The position numbers and the translations under genes are program-made. The notes under the pieces were generated by a model, which was not told where the DNA came from, made no database searches, and was given only the letters and a program-made list of their open reading frames with translations. This document shows, one piece after another, positions 1 through 6,500 of a DNA stretch of 11,860 nt; position 1 is the stretch's first letter; each line of letters begins with the position of its first letter. This stretch comes from Candidatus Omnitrophota bacterium. GTDB lineage: Bacteria; Omnitrophota; Gorgyraeia; Duberdicusellales; 4484-171. The stretch lies in contig JAQTUC010000040.1 in assembly GCA_028710385.1 (NCBI GenBank), forward strand, positions 1-11,860, given 5' to 3'.

Positions 1-6
1 GGCAAA

Positions 7-30
7 ATTCCCTTATAACCATAAGGGAAT
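7..30. repeat. Perfect 10-bp inverted repeat abutting tRNA-Thr
   Basis: Positions 7-16 (ATTCCCTTAT) and 21-30 (ATAAGGGAAT) are exact reverse complements around a 4-nt loop, AACC. The right arm ends at 30, and base 31 is the first base of tRNA-Thr. On the + strand no T tract follows, so this is not a canonical terminator for an upstream gene. On the - strand the stem is followed by only a short T run. A role in tRNA 5' processing, mRNA 3' end protection or weak attenuation of the upstream gene is inference. Confidence 0.75.
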
Positions 31-103
31 GCCCATGTAGCTCAGTTGGTAGAGCGTATCCTTGGTAAGGATAAGGTCACCGGTTCAATTCCGGTCGTGG
101 GCT
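31..103 (+). tRNA. trnT: tRNA-Thr (anticodon GGU)
   Basis: A complete cloverleaf can be drawn. The acceptor stem is 31-37 with 96-102 (seven pairs, one T-G), and the D stem is GCTC 40-43 with GAGC 52-55. The anticodon stem is TATCC 57-61 with GGATA 69-73, closing loop TTGGTAA with anticodon GGT at 64-66. The variable loop is 74-78, and the T stem is ACCGG 79-83 with CCGGT 91-95 around TTCAATT. The discriminator base is T103. The anticodon reads threonine codons ACC and ACU. CCA is not encoded, so the 3' end must be completed by a nucleotidyltransferase. In E. coli a GGU tRNA-Thr sits directly before tufB near secE; here no tuf gene follows it. Confidence 0.97.
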
Positions 104-189
104 AAGAGAACAATCAAATAAATAATTTAACCACAAAGTGGAACGGGGGATTTTGTAGTCTTTTACCGTTTTAAAGCCTGTAAACTGCT

Positions 190-342
190 ATGAGAGAATT
201 AATAGCCCTGGAATGTACAAGTTGCAAACGCAACAATTATTACATTACGAAAAACAAAAGAAAGCATCCGGAAAAACTTAACATTAGTAAGTTCTGTCGT
301 TTTTGCCGTAAACATACAGAGCATAAAGAGACAAAAGCTTAA
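190..342 (+). CDS. rpmG: 50S ribosomal protein L33
   Basis: A 50-residue basic protein of the large ribosomal subunit, too short for many ORF finders. It begins MRELIALECTSCK and ends HKETKA, the usual pattern and length for bacterial L33. Two CxxC pairs (C9/C12 and C36/C39) form the zinc-ribbon version, so the protein should need zinc. Regulons that swap C+ and C- L33 forms are known in other bacteria, but nothing here shows such control. The start is chosen because MRE followed by a beta strand and the first CxxC is the family's normal N-terminus. The 20 nt upstream contain no good Shine-Dalgarno sequence. The gene lies between two tRNA genes, a position commonly seen upstream of secE-nusG. 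Confidence 0.95.
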   Translation: MRELIALECTSCKRNNYYITKNKRKHPEKLNISKFCRFCRKHTEHKETKA

Positions 343-397
343 GGCAAGTTCTTTGTAAATGAGTCGTAAGTATAACCGGTGAAACAAAAGCCATTTA

Positions 398-471
398 AGG
401 AGAGTAGCTCAATTGGCTAGAGCATCGGTCTCCAAAACCGGGGGTTGCAGGTTCAACTCCTGCCTCGCCTG
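398..471 (+). tRNA. trnW: tRNA-Trp (anticodon CCA), with acceptor-stem mismatch
   Basis: The acceptor stem is AGGAGAG 398-404 with CTCGCCT 464-470. The D stem is GCTC 407-410 with GAGC 420-423. The anticodon stem is TCGGT 425-429 with ACCGG 437-441 (one T-G pair), closing loop CTCCAAA with anticodon CCA at 432-434. The variable loop is 442-446, and the T stem is GCAGG 447-451 with CCTGC 459-463 around TTCAACT. The discriminator is G471, as expected for tRNA-Trp. CCA is not encoded. The fourth acceptor pair is A401 opposite G467, a mismatch; the other six pairs are Watson-Crick. tRNA-Trp next to secE is a common bacterial arrangement. Confidence 0.96.
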
Positions 472-472
472 C

Positions 473-518
473 TTTTACGCTTCTTTAAAATAGAACCGTA
501 AGCACAAGAGGCGTAAAG
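473..518 (+). other. Long stem-loop directly downstream of tRNA-Trp
   Basis: Positions 473-485 pair with 506-518 over 13 consecutive pairs, two of them G-T wobbles (T473-G518 and T481-G510), around a 20-nt A-rich loop (486-505). The stem begins two bases after the tRNA discriminator G471. No T tract follows (TTGAAAATCTG), so it does not look like a rho-independent terminator. It could be a processing or pausing element between the tRNA and the secE message; that is inference. Confidence 0.6.
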
Positions 519-675
519 TTGAAAATCTGCCCGGAAATTTTAAGCTCGCTGGGAAGTTATTATCGTGCGTCTAAGCGTATGCCTGCTTGAGGATATCCGC
601 TAGCGTTAGAAAGATTCCTGCTTAAGCGAAAAGGAGAAACTGCCTCGCTTGCAGTAAAAAAGTACTCATTAAAAT
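519..675 (+). other. Leader between tRNA-Trp and secE
   Basis: No open reading frame of note, and no convincing sigma-70 promoter pair was found. Visible structure includes a 5-bp hairpin, ACTGC 639-643 with GCAGT 651-655. A mutually exclusive pairing joins AAGCGA 624-629 with TCGCTT 645-650 and would place AAGGAG 631-636 in its loop. Two adjoining palindromes lie at GGATATCC 591-598 and CGCTAGCG 599-606. Segments 631-637 and 640-652 resemble the two ends of the upstream tRNA-Trp. The segment is most simply read as the 5' leader of the secE-nusG message, but its function cannot be told from sequence alone. Confidence 0.5.
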
Positions 676-873
676 ATGTTCAGTAAATTTAAAAAAATTC
701 CCCAATTCTTCAGAGAGATAAGGGAAGAGCTCAAGAAAGTAAGCTGGTCCAGCAAAAACGATTTGAAAGGTGCAGTTATCGTTGTAATCTGCATGCTTAC
801 TTTTTTAACTATGTATATTTGGCTTGTTGATGTGGGTTTGTCTAAATTGATACACTCTTTATTGCAGGGATAA
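676..873 (+). CDS. secE: Preprotein translocase subunit SecE
   Basis: SecE is the small essential subunit of the inner-membrane SecYEG channel, clamping SecY and supporting export of unfolded proteins. The 65-residue product is the short, single-span form found in most bacteria outside the gamma-proteobacteria. Residues about 8-30 form the amphipathic helix with the conserved EEL-KKVSW pattern (ELKKVSW), and residues about 33-55 are one hydrophobic membrane segment. It directly abuts nusG, the nearly universal partner order. A stop codon lies in frame at 670-672, so ATG 676 is the first possible ATG. There is no Shine-Dalgarno sequence in the normal window; the nearest is AAGGAG at 631-636, 39 nt away. 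Confidence 0.96.
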   Translation: MFSKFKKIPQFFREIREELKKVSWSSKNDLKGAVIVVICMLTFLTMYIWLVDVGLSKLIHSLLQG

Positions 874-1398
874 ATGCGCTGGTACATACTACATACTTTA
901 AGCGGTGCGGAAGAAAAAGCCAAGGCTAACCTTGAGGCAAGGATCAAGGCGTATAATTACGCGCATTTAATAGCCAATGTTGTTATCCCAAAAGAACAGG
1001 TTACCGAGGTAAAGCTTGGCAAGAAAAAAATTCTTGAACGAAAATTCTTCCCGGGCTATATCCTGGTTGAAATGGAAATGAACGATGATACCTGGCTTTT
1101 TGTAAAGAACACGCCAGGTATTACTACTTTTATAGGGCCAAGGCGCAAACCAAGCCCGATATCGCAGGAAGAAGTAGATAAAATTTTAGTTAAAGCAAAA
1201 GAAAGCAAAGAAAAACCAGCTCCAAAAGTTACCTTTGAGAAAGGAGAAAGTGTCAGGGTAATTGAAGGAGCTTTCCTTAATTTTAACGGCGTTGTTGAAG
1301 AGATACAGCAGGATAAGGGTAAATTAAAGGTAAGCGTTTCAATTTTCGGAAGAACCACCCCTGTTGAGCTCGAATTTTGGCAGGTAGAAAAGATTTAA
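874..1398 (+). CDS. nusG: Transcription termination/antitermination factor NusG
   Basis: NusG binds the clamp of RNA polymerase, affects pausing and Rho-dependent termination, and can link polymerase to the ribosome through S10. The 174-residue protein has the NusG N-terminal domain at about residues 1-105 (starting RWYILHTLSGAEEKA, with KFFPGYILVEM and TPGITTFIG). A lysine-rich linker follows, then a C-terminal KOW domain from about residue 120 (FEKGESVRVIEGAFLNFNG to the end). Length and both domains are typical, and no insertion between the domains is present. ATG 874 follows the secE TAA with no gap, and AGGGA at 866-870 inside secE is a weak, close ribosome binding site. Translation coupled to secE is therefore likely. 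Confidence 0.98.
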   Translation: MRWYILHTLSGAEEKAKANLEARIKAYNYAHLIANVVIPKEQVTEVKLGKKKILERKFFPGYILVEMEMNDDTWLFVKNTPGITTFIGPRRKPSPISQEEVDKILVKAKESKEKPAPKVTFEKGESVRVIEGAFLNFNGVVEEIQQDKGKLKVSVSIFGRTTPVELEFWQVEKI

Positions 1399-1419
1399 TT
1401 AAAGAATTAGAGGTAAACA

Positions 1420-1854
1420 ATGGCTAAGAAAAAGAAAAAACCAGTAAACCAGATAAAATTGCAGATTTCAGCCGGCGCAGCCAATCCAGCTCCTCCAGTA
1501 GGCCCTGCGCTTGGCCAGCACGGTTTAAATATTATGCAATTTTGTAAGGCTTTTAACGATGCCACAAAAACCAAAGAAGGCATAATACTTCCGGTAGTTA
1601 TAAATGTCTACGAAGATAAATCTTTTGATTTTATAATTAAAACCCCTCCGGCTTCTGTACTTCTTAAAAGAGCCGCTAATTTGGCGAAAGCAAGCGGGCA
1701 GGTCGGCAAGGAAATCATCGGAGAGGTAACCAGGCAGCAGGTTATTGAGATAGCCAAAGAAAAAATGGCGGATTTAAACACAAATGATTTGGAAAAAGCA
1801 ATAAAGGTTATTTCAGGAACAGCCAGAAGCTGCGGCATAAGAGTAAAAGAATAA
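1420..1854 (+). CDS. rplK: 50S ribosomal protein L11
   Basis: L11 binds the GTPase-associated region of 23S rRNA at the base of the L7/L12 stalk and is needed for factor-dependent GTPase activation and the stringent response. The 144-residue product shows the classic N-terminal domain (IKLQISAGAANPAPPVGPAL, GQHGLNIMQFCKAFN). Its proline-rich turn contacts thiostrepton-type antibiotics in other species. The RNA-binding C-terminal domain follows (PPASVLLKRAA, ending SGTARSCGIRV). AGAGGT at 1409-1414 lies 5 nt before the ATG. The gene is 21 nt after nusG. No L1-binding leader is obvious in that short gap. Confidence 0.98.
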   Translation: MAKKKKKPVNQIKLQISAGAANPAPPVGPALGQHGLNIMQFCKAFNDATKTKEGIILPVVINVYEDKSFDFIIKTPPASVLLKRAANLAKASGQVGKEIIGEVTRQQVIEIAKEKMADLNTNDLEKAIKVISGTARSCGIRVKE

Positions 1855-1879
1855 TATTTAGGTAATAAAGAGGCATAAA

Positions 1880-2563
1880 ATGAAAAAGAAAAGCAAAAGA
1901 TACCAAGAAGCGGAAAAGCTGGTGGATAAATCCAAGCTATATACTATTGAGGAGGCCGTAGGCGTTTTAAAGAGTATGCCTCATGCAAAATACGACGAAA
2001 CATTAGAGGCAAGCTGCCAGGTGAATATGGACCCAAAGGCAACGGATCAGACTGTAAGGGGTTCGGTTGTTCTTCCTCATGGGACAGGAAGACAGGTAAA
2101 AGTTATTGTGTTCTGTGAACCTGAAAAAGAGGCTGACGCAAAAGAAGCAGGAGCTGACTTTCTTGGTTCTCAGGAATTTGTAGATAAAATTATGAAAGAG
2201 GGATGGTTTGAGTTTGATTGCTGCATAGCAACTCCTTCTATGATGAAAGTTGTAAGCAAACTAGGTAAGGTGCTTGGCCCGCGCGGGCTTATGCCGTCGC
2301 CCAAGACAGGCACTGTCACCGATAATATTTCTTACGCAATAAAAGAGGCAAAAAGAGGAAAAATAGATTTCCGTATGGATAAAGCGTCGTGTATCCACGT
2401 TGGGCTTGGCAAGATTTCTTTTTCAAAAGAGCAGCTGATGGAAAATGTGCACGCTTTTGTGGACGCTTTAAACAACGCAAAGCCGGCTTCAACCAAGGGC
2501 GAATTTATTAAGTCTATATACCTGTCAACTACTATAAGCCCGTCAGTGAGGTTAAACGCATGA
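1880..2563 (+). CDS. rplA: 50S ribosomal protein L1
   Basis: L1 forms the mobile L1 stalk that helps release deacylated tRNA from the E site, and in many bacteria it represses its own rplK-rplA message. The 227-residue protein is close to the usual 230. Recognisable motifs are DQTVRGSVVLPHGTGRQVKV, the LGKVLGPRGLMPSPKTGTVT block of domain II, and the C-terminal STTISPSVRL strand. It carries five cysteines, including an adjacent pair (FDCCIATP), slightly more than common homologs; the meaning is unknown. AAGAGG at 1868-1873 is a good ribosome binding site 6 nt before the ATG. The stop codon overlaps the start of rplJ in an ATGA. Confidence 0.98.
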   Translation: MKKKSKRYQEAEKLVDKSKLYTIEEAVGVLKSMPHAKYDETLEASCQVNMDPKATDQTVRGSVVLPHGTGRQVKVIVFCEPEKEADAKEAGADFLGSQEFVDKIMKEGWFEFDCCIATPSMMKVVSKLGKVLGPRGLMPSPKTGTVTDNISYAIKEAKRGKIDFRMDKASCIHVGLGKISFSKEQLMENVHAFVDALNNAKPASTKGEFIKSIYLSTTISPSVRLNA

Positions 2564-3096
2564 AACACATAGGCACAATTGTAAGAGAAAAAGTTATTGA
2601 TGAATTAAAGGAAAACATCAGCCAGTCAGAGGGGTGTTTTTTTGTTAACTTCAATAAAGTAAAAGCTTTATCTATAAGCCAGCTGAGAAATAATTTACGA
2701 ACTACAAAATCCAAAGTTTACGTAGCAAAAAATTCACTGCTTTCCAAGGCTTTTGACGCCAAGAGCGAAGCAGTGGCAAGTTTTATAAACGGAGAAACCG
2801 CAATCGTATTTGTTTACGATAAAGATATAGTTAAAACCGCGAAAGCGCTGGTTGATTTTGCAAAAGAAAACGAAATCCTCAAAATTCAGGGCGGGCTGCT
2901 TAAGGATAAAGCCGTAACTTCAGCTGATTTGACTGCTTTGGCAAAATTGCCGCCTAAGGAAGTGCTTTTGGGGATGGCGGTGAGCGGTTTAGCCTCTCCG
3001 ATTACAGGTTTTGTTTCAACGCTTAACCAGGTTATATTGAAGTTCCTCTGGACTGTTGAGGAAATAAAAAAACATAAAGAAACTAATAAGAAGTAG
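2560..3096 (+). CDS. rplJ: 50S ribosomal protein L10
   Basis: L10 joins L7/L12 dimers to the ribosome. Its N-terminal domain binds 23S rRNA beside L11, and its C-terminal helix carries the L12 dimers. The 178-residue product has the expected N-terminal fold (VIDELKENISQSEGCFFVNF, then QLRNNLRTTKSKVYVAKNSL). The central EILKIQGGLLKDKAVTSADL segment and the LPPKEVLLGM motif lead into the long C-terminal helix from about residue 135. The gene starts inside the rplA stop codon (ATGA at 2560-2563), with GAGGT at 2548-2552 inside rplA, so translation is probably coupled to rplA. Because of the overlap there is no room for the L10 leader RNA found before rplJ in many bacteria. Confidence 0.97.
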   Translation: MKHIGTIVREKVIDELKENISQSEGCFFVNFNKVKALSISQLRNNLRTTKSKVYVAKNSLLSKAFDAKSEAVASFINGETAIVFVYDKDIVKTAKALVDFAKENEILKIQGGLLKDKAVTSADLTALAKLPPKEVLLGMAVSGLASPITGFVSTLNQVILKFLWTVEEIKKHKETNKK

Positions 3097-3106
3097 GAGG
3101 TTTAAC

Positions 3107-3490
3107 ATGGCTAAGGTAGATGATGTTTTAAAAATGGTAGAGGAGATGACAGTGCTTGAACTTTCTGAGTTGGTTAAAGCATGCGAAGAAAAGTTCGGCG
3201 TAAAAGCAAGCGCGCCTATGATGGCAGCAATGCCCGGAGTGGGAGCTGGAGCGGCAGTAGCTGAAGAAAAAGAAGAAAAAACAGCTTTTACCGTTATGCT
3301 TAACAGCGCCGGAGCAAATAAAATCGCTGTTATTAAGGAAATACGAGCAATCACTGAACTTGGACTTAAAGAAGCAAAAGAACTTGTAGATTCTGCTCCT
3401 AAGAAAGTAAAAGAGAACGTCACGAAAGAAGAAGCCGAAGAAATTAAAAAGAAACTGGAAGCCGCAGGCGCTGCTGTTGAATTGAAATAA
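3107..3490 (+). CDS. rplL: 50S ribosomal protein L7/L12
   Basis: L7/L12 is the multicopy stalk protein that recruits elongation factors and stimulates their GTPase activity. The 127-residue product has the N-terminal dimerisation domain (about residues 1-33, VLKMVEEMTVLELSELVKAC). A flexible Ala/Gly/Met-rich hinge follows (about 34-58), then the globular C-terminal domain (AFTVMLNSAGANKIAVIKEI, then ITELGLKEAKELVDSAPK). All three parts and the length are typical. AGGAGG at 3095-3100, overlapping the rplJ stop codon, is the strongest ribosome binding site in the window. This fits the need for several copies of L12 per L10. Confidence 0.98.
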   Translation: MAKVDDVLKMVEEMTVLELSELVKACEEKFGVKASAPMMAAMPGVGAGAAVAEEKEEKTAFTVMLNSAGANKIAVIKEIRAITELGLKEAKELVDSAPKKVKENVTKEEAEEIKKKLEAAGAAVELK

Positions 3491-3491
3491 A

Positions 3492-3574
3492 TTGGCTGAT
3501 AAGTTGATATGTTTGTAGGTTGATAGGTTTTGAACACATAACCTAAAAACCTACCAACCTAATAACCTACAAAC
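3492..3574. repeat. Inverted arrays of an 8-nt unit (TAGGTTNN) between rplL and rpoB
   Basis: On the + strand five consecutive 8-nt units run from 3492 to 3531: TTGGCTGA, TAAGTTGA, TATGTTTG, TAGGTTGA, TAGGTTTT. After an 8-nt spacer, four units in inverted orientation follow. AACCTA begins at 3540, 3548, 3556 and 3564, exactly 8 nt apart. The two arrays can pair. One register joins 3511-3521 with 3564-3574 (11 perfect pairs), extended by a G-T, one mismatch and six more pairs. A second register joins 3516-3531 with 3546-3561 with 15 of 16 positions paired. The array ends one base before the rpoB ribosome binding site. No T tract follows, so it is not a simple terminator. Confidence 0.85.
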
Positions 3575-3588
3575 GGAGGTATCTTTTG
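3575..3588 (+). promoter_or_regulatory. Ribosome binding site deciding the TTG start of rpoB
   Basis: GGAGGT at 3575-3580 is a near-perfect Shine-Dalgarno sequence, 5 nt before TTG 3586-3588. The next in-frame ATG is residue 18, inside the conserved N-terminal region, and has no ribosome binding site, so TTG is the supported start. The site directly follows the paired octamer array. Confidence 0.88.
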
Positions 3589-6500
3589 AAAGGCATAAAA
3601 GAATTATCTTTTGCTAAGACCAAAAAGACTTATCCGATGCCTCATTTGCTTGAGCATCAGGTTAATTCTTTCAAAGAGTTTTTGCAAATGAATGTCCTCC
3701 CTGAAAAAAGGAAGAAAGTGGGCCTACAGGAAATACTTGAAGAGGTATTTCCCATGGAAAGCCCGGACAAGCAATATCGCTTGGATTTTGTTTCCTACAG
3801 TCTTTCCAGGCCGCGCTACAGCGTTGAAGAATGTAAAAAACGCGCCCAGACTTATGCAGCGCCCTTAAGGGTCAGGCTTCGTCTGACAAGCCCGGCATCA
3901 GAAGTAAAAGAGCAGGAAATTTATTTAGGCGATGTGCCTTTGATGACCGATACTGCCTCCTTTATAATAAACGGGGACGAAAGAGCGGTTATAAGCCAGT
4001 TACAGCGCTCTCCAGGAGTATTCTTTGAAGAAGAACTCCATCCTATGGGAAAGCGTATGTATTTTGCCCGCATAATACCTTACCGCGGTTACTGGATAGA
4101 ATTTAGAACCGACATAAACGATACCATAACTGTAATTATTGACCGCCGCAAAACTTTCCCCGCCACACAGATTTTAAGAATAATGGGCCTCTCAAGCAAC
4201 GAAGATATTTATAAAAACTTTTCAGATAAACCATACCCCGAAATCGTAAACACAGTAAAAAAGGATTCAACAATCTCAACCGAAGAAGCGTATCTTGATT
4301 TCTACAAAAAGATGCGCCCGACAGAGCCTATCACGCTTGAAGCGGCAAAAGAAGTTTTTAAAAGAATGTTCCTTGACCCGCGCAGGTATGATTTAGGCCG
4401 TGTCGGCAGATATTTATTAAATAAAAAATTGGGAATGGAGCTTCCTCTGGGTAAAAGAGTAATTGATTTGGAAACTCTTGTTGCGATAATAAAAAATCTG
4501 CTTAAGGTAAAAGCAAACGAAAGGCCAACTGACGATATTGATCATCTTGCCAACAGGCGCATAAAGCTTATCGGTGAGCTTTTGCAGCATCAGGTAAGGG
4601 TCGGGCTTCTTCGCGTTGAAAGGACTTTCCTTGACAGGTATCCGCTTATCGCATCAAGCGATTTTTCAATACAGCATCTCATAAATTCAAGGGCATTTTC
4701 AGCTCAGATACAGGATTTCTTCGCGCGCAGCCCGCTTTCGCAGTTTATGGACCAGACAAACCCGCTTGCGGAAATTACCCACAAAAGAAGGCTTTCTGCA
4801 ATGGGCCCGGGAGGATTGTCCAGAGAGCGCGCAGGGTTTGAAGTAAGAGACGTTCATCCCACGCATTACGGAAAAATATGCCCCATTGAAACACCTGAAG
4901 GCGCAAACATCGGTTTGCTTTCTTCACTGACCACCTATTCAAAAGTAAATCCTTTCGGGTTTCTTACAACTTCCTACAGGAAGGTTGAAAAGGGAGTGGT
5001 GCTGGATAAGGTTGAATATTTAACCGGCGATGAGGACGAAAACCGTTTAATAGCGCAGGTAACCCATAATCTGGACGAAGACGGAAAAATTAAAGACAAA
5101 GAAATTTACGCACGCTTCAGAGGAAAATTTCCCAAGGTAAAACCTCATGAAGTTGAGTATATGGATATATCTCCGCAGCAGATAGTTTCAGTATCTGCTG
5201 TTTTGATACCATTCCTTGAGCATGACGACGCAAACAGGGCGCTTATGGGTTCAAACATGCAAAGGCAGGCAGTTCCGCTTCTTTTCCCCGAAGAGCCTGT
5301 TGTTTCAACCGGCGCAGAAAAGAAAGTTGCCAGAGATAGCGGAGTAGTTGTCCTTAATAAGGAAGAAGGCACGGTTGAAGAAGTAGATGCCCATCACATA
5401 AAAATAGGAAATTTTGTTTACAAACTTAAAAAATTTGAACGTTCAAACGCAGATCCTTGCGTTAACCAGCGTCCGATTGTTTCAAAAGGAGATAAGGTTA
5501 AAACCGGAGAAACAATTGCCGACGGAATGGCTACGCATCGCGGCGAACTTGCTTTAGGCCGAAACCTTTTGGTAGGTTTCATGCCCTGGAGAGGTTACAA
5601 TTTTGAGGATGCTATCATCATAAATGAAAAACTGGTAAAGGATGATATCTTAACCTCGGTTCACGTTGAAAAATTTGAAGTTGAAGCACGCGAAACGCGC
5701 CTTGGTAACGAAGAGGTAACCAGAGATATTCCGAATGTCAGCGAAGAAGTTCTGAAGAATCTTGATGAAAACGGCATAGTGCGCCTTGGCGCCGAAGTTA
5801 TGCCGGACGATATATTGGTTGGCCGAGTTACGCCTAAAACAGAAAAAGAGCTTTCTCCTGAAGAGAGATTGCTTCGTGCGATATTCGGGGAAAAAGCAGC
5901 TGACGTAAAAGATACATCGCTTCGCGTTCCGCCCGGAGTTTACGGCGTTGTCATTAACGTTGAAGTATTCCAGAGAAAAGACAGAGGACGTCGCTCCAAA
6001 AAGGAAAAAACCGAAGAATTAAAAAGAGTGCGCGAAATAGAAAGATACTATGAAGAAGAAAAAGAATTGTTAACCCGTGAAAAAATGAGAAGGCTTTCCG
6101 CAATATTGGGTAAAAGCGAAGGAAGAATAAGTTCCGACGATATTGAAGGAAGCGAAGAAGCAAAGGCCATGGTAAGTATTTATGATGACCGTTTGCAGGA
6201 GCTTGCTATGGAGCGGGAACTTGAAAGCGCAAAAATTAAAAAAGGCGACGAGCTTCCTACCGGCGTATTAAAAAGAGTTGTCGTGTTTGTGGCAATGAAG
6301 AGAAAAGTATCTGCCGGAGATAAGCTTTCGGGCCGCCATGGTAATAAAGGCGTTATCTCAAAGATTCTTCCGGAAGAAGATATGCCGTTTTTGGAAGACG
6401 GAACTTCTTTGGATTTGATTTTAAACCCTCTTGGCGTTCCTTCAAGAATGAATGTCGGCCAGCTTTTGGAAATGCATCTTGGCTGGGCAGCTAAAAAACT

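Noticed and set aside
473..518. Rho-independent terminator after tRNA-Trp
   Set aside because: The stem is long but no T tract follows it, so termination there is not supported.
591..606. Adjoining palindromes GGATATCC and CGCTAGCG as an operator
   Set aside because: Short 8-bp palindromes are frequent by chance, and no repeat of them or overlapping promoter is visible.
649..675. TTGCAG (649-654) and TAAAAT (670-675) as a sigma-70 promoter for secE
   Set aside because: The spacer is only 15 nt and transcription would begin at or inside the secE start region. The pair is no better than expected in AT-rich DNA.
3016..3537. A 173-codon open frame on the - strand across rplL and the following gap
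   Set aside because: It is antisense to rplL, its composition is the Ser/Ala/Phe-rich mirror of an Ala/Lys/Glu-rich gene, and its start reads through the octamer repeat. It is a shadow frame.
4681..4810. Natural rifampicin resistance in RpoB
   Set aside because: The main contact residues are the sensitive type. The differences (Pro, Thr, Ala and Met at the E. coli 510, 518, 522 and 533 positions) are not classic resistance changes that I can assert from sequence alone.
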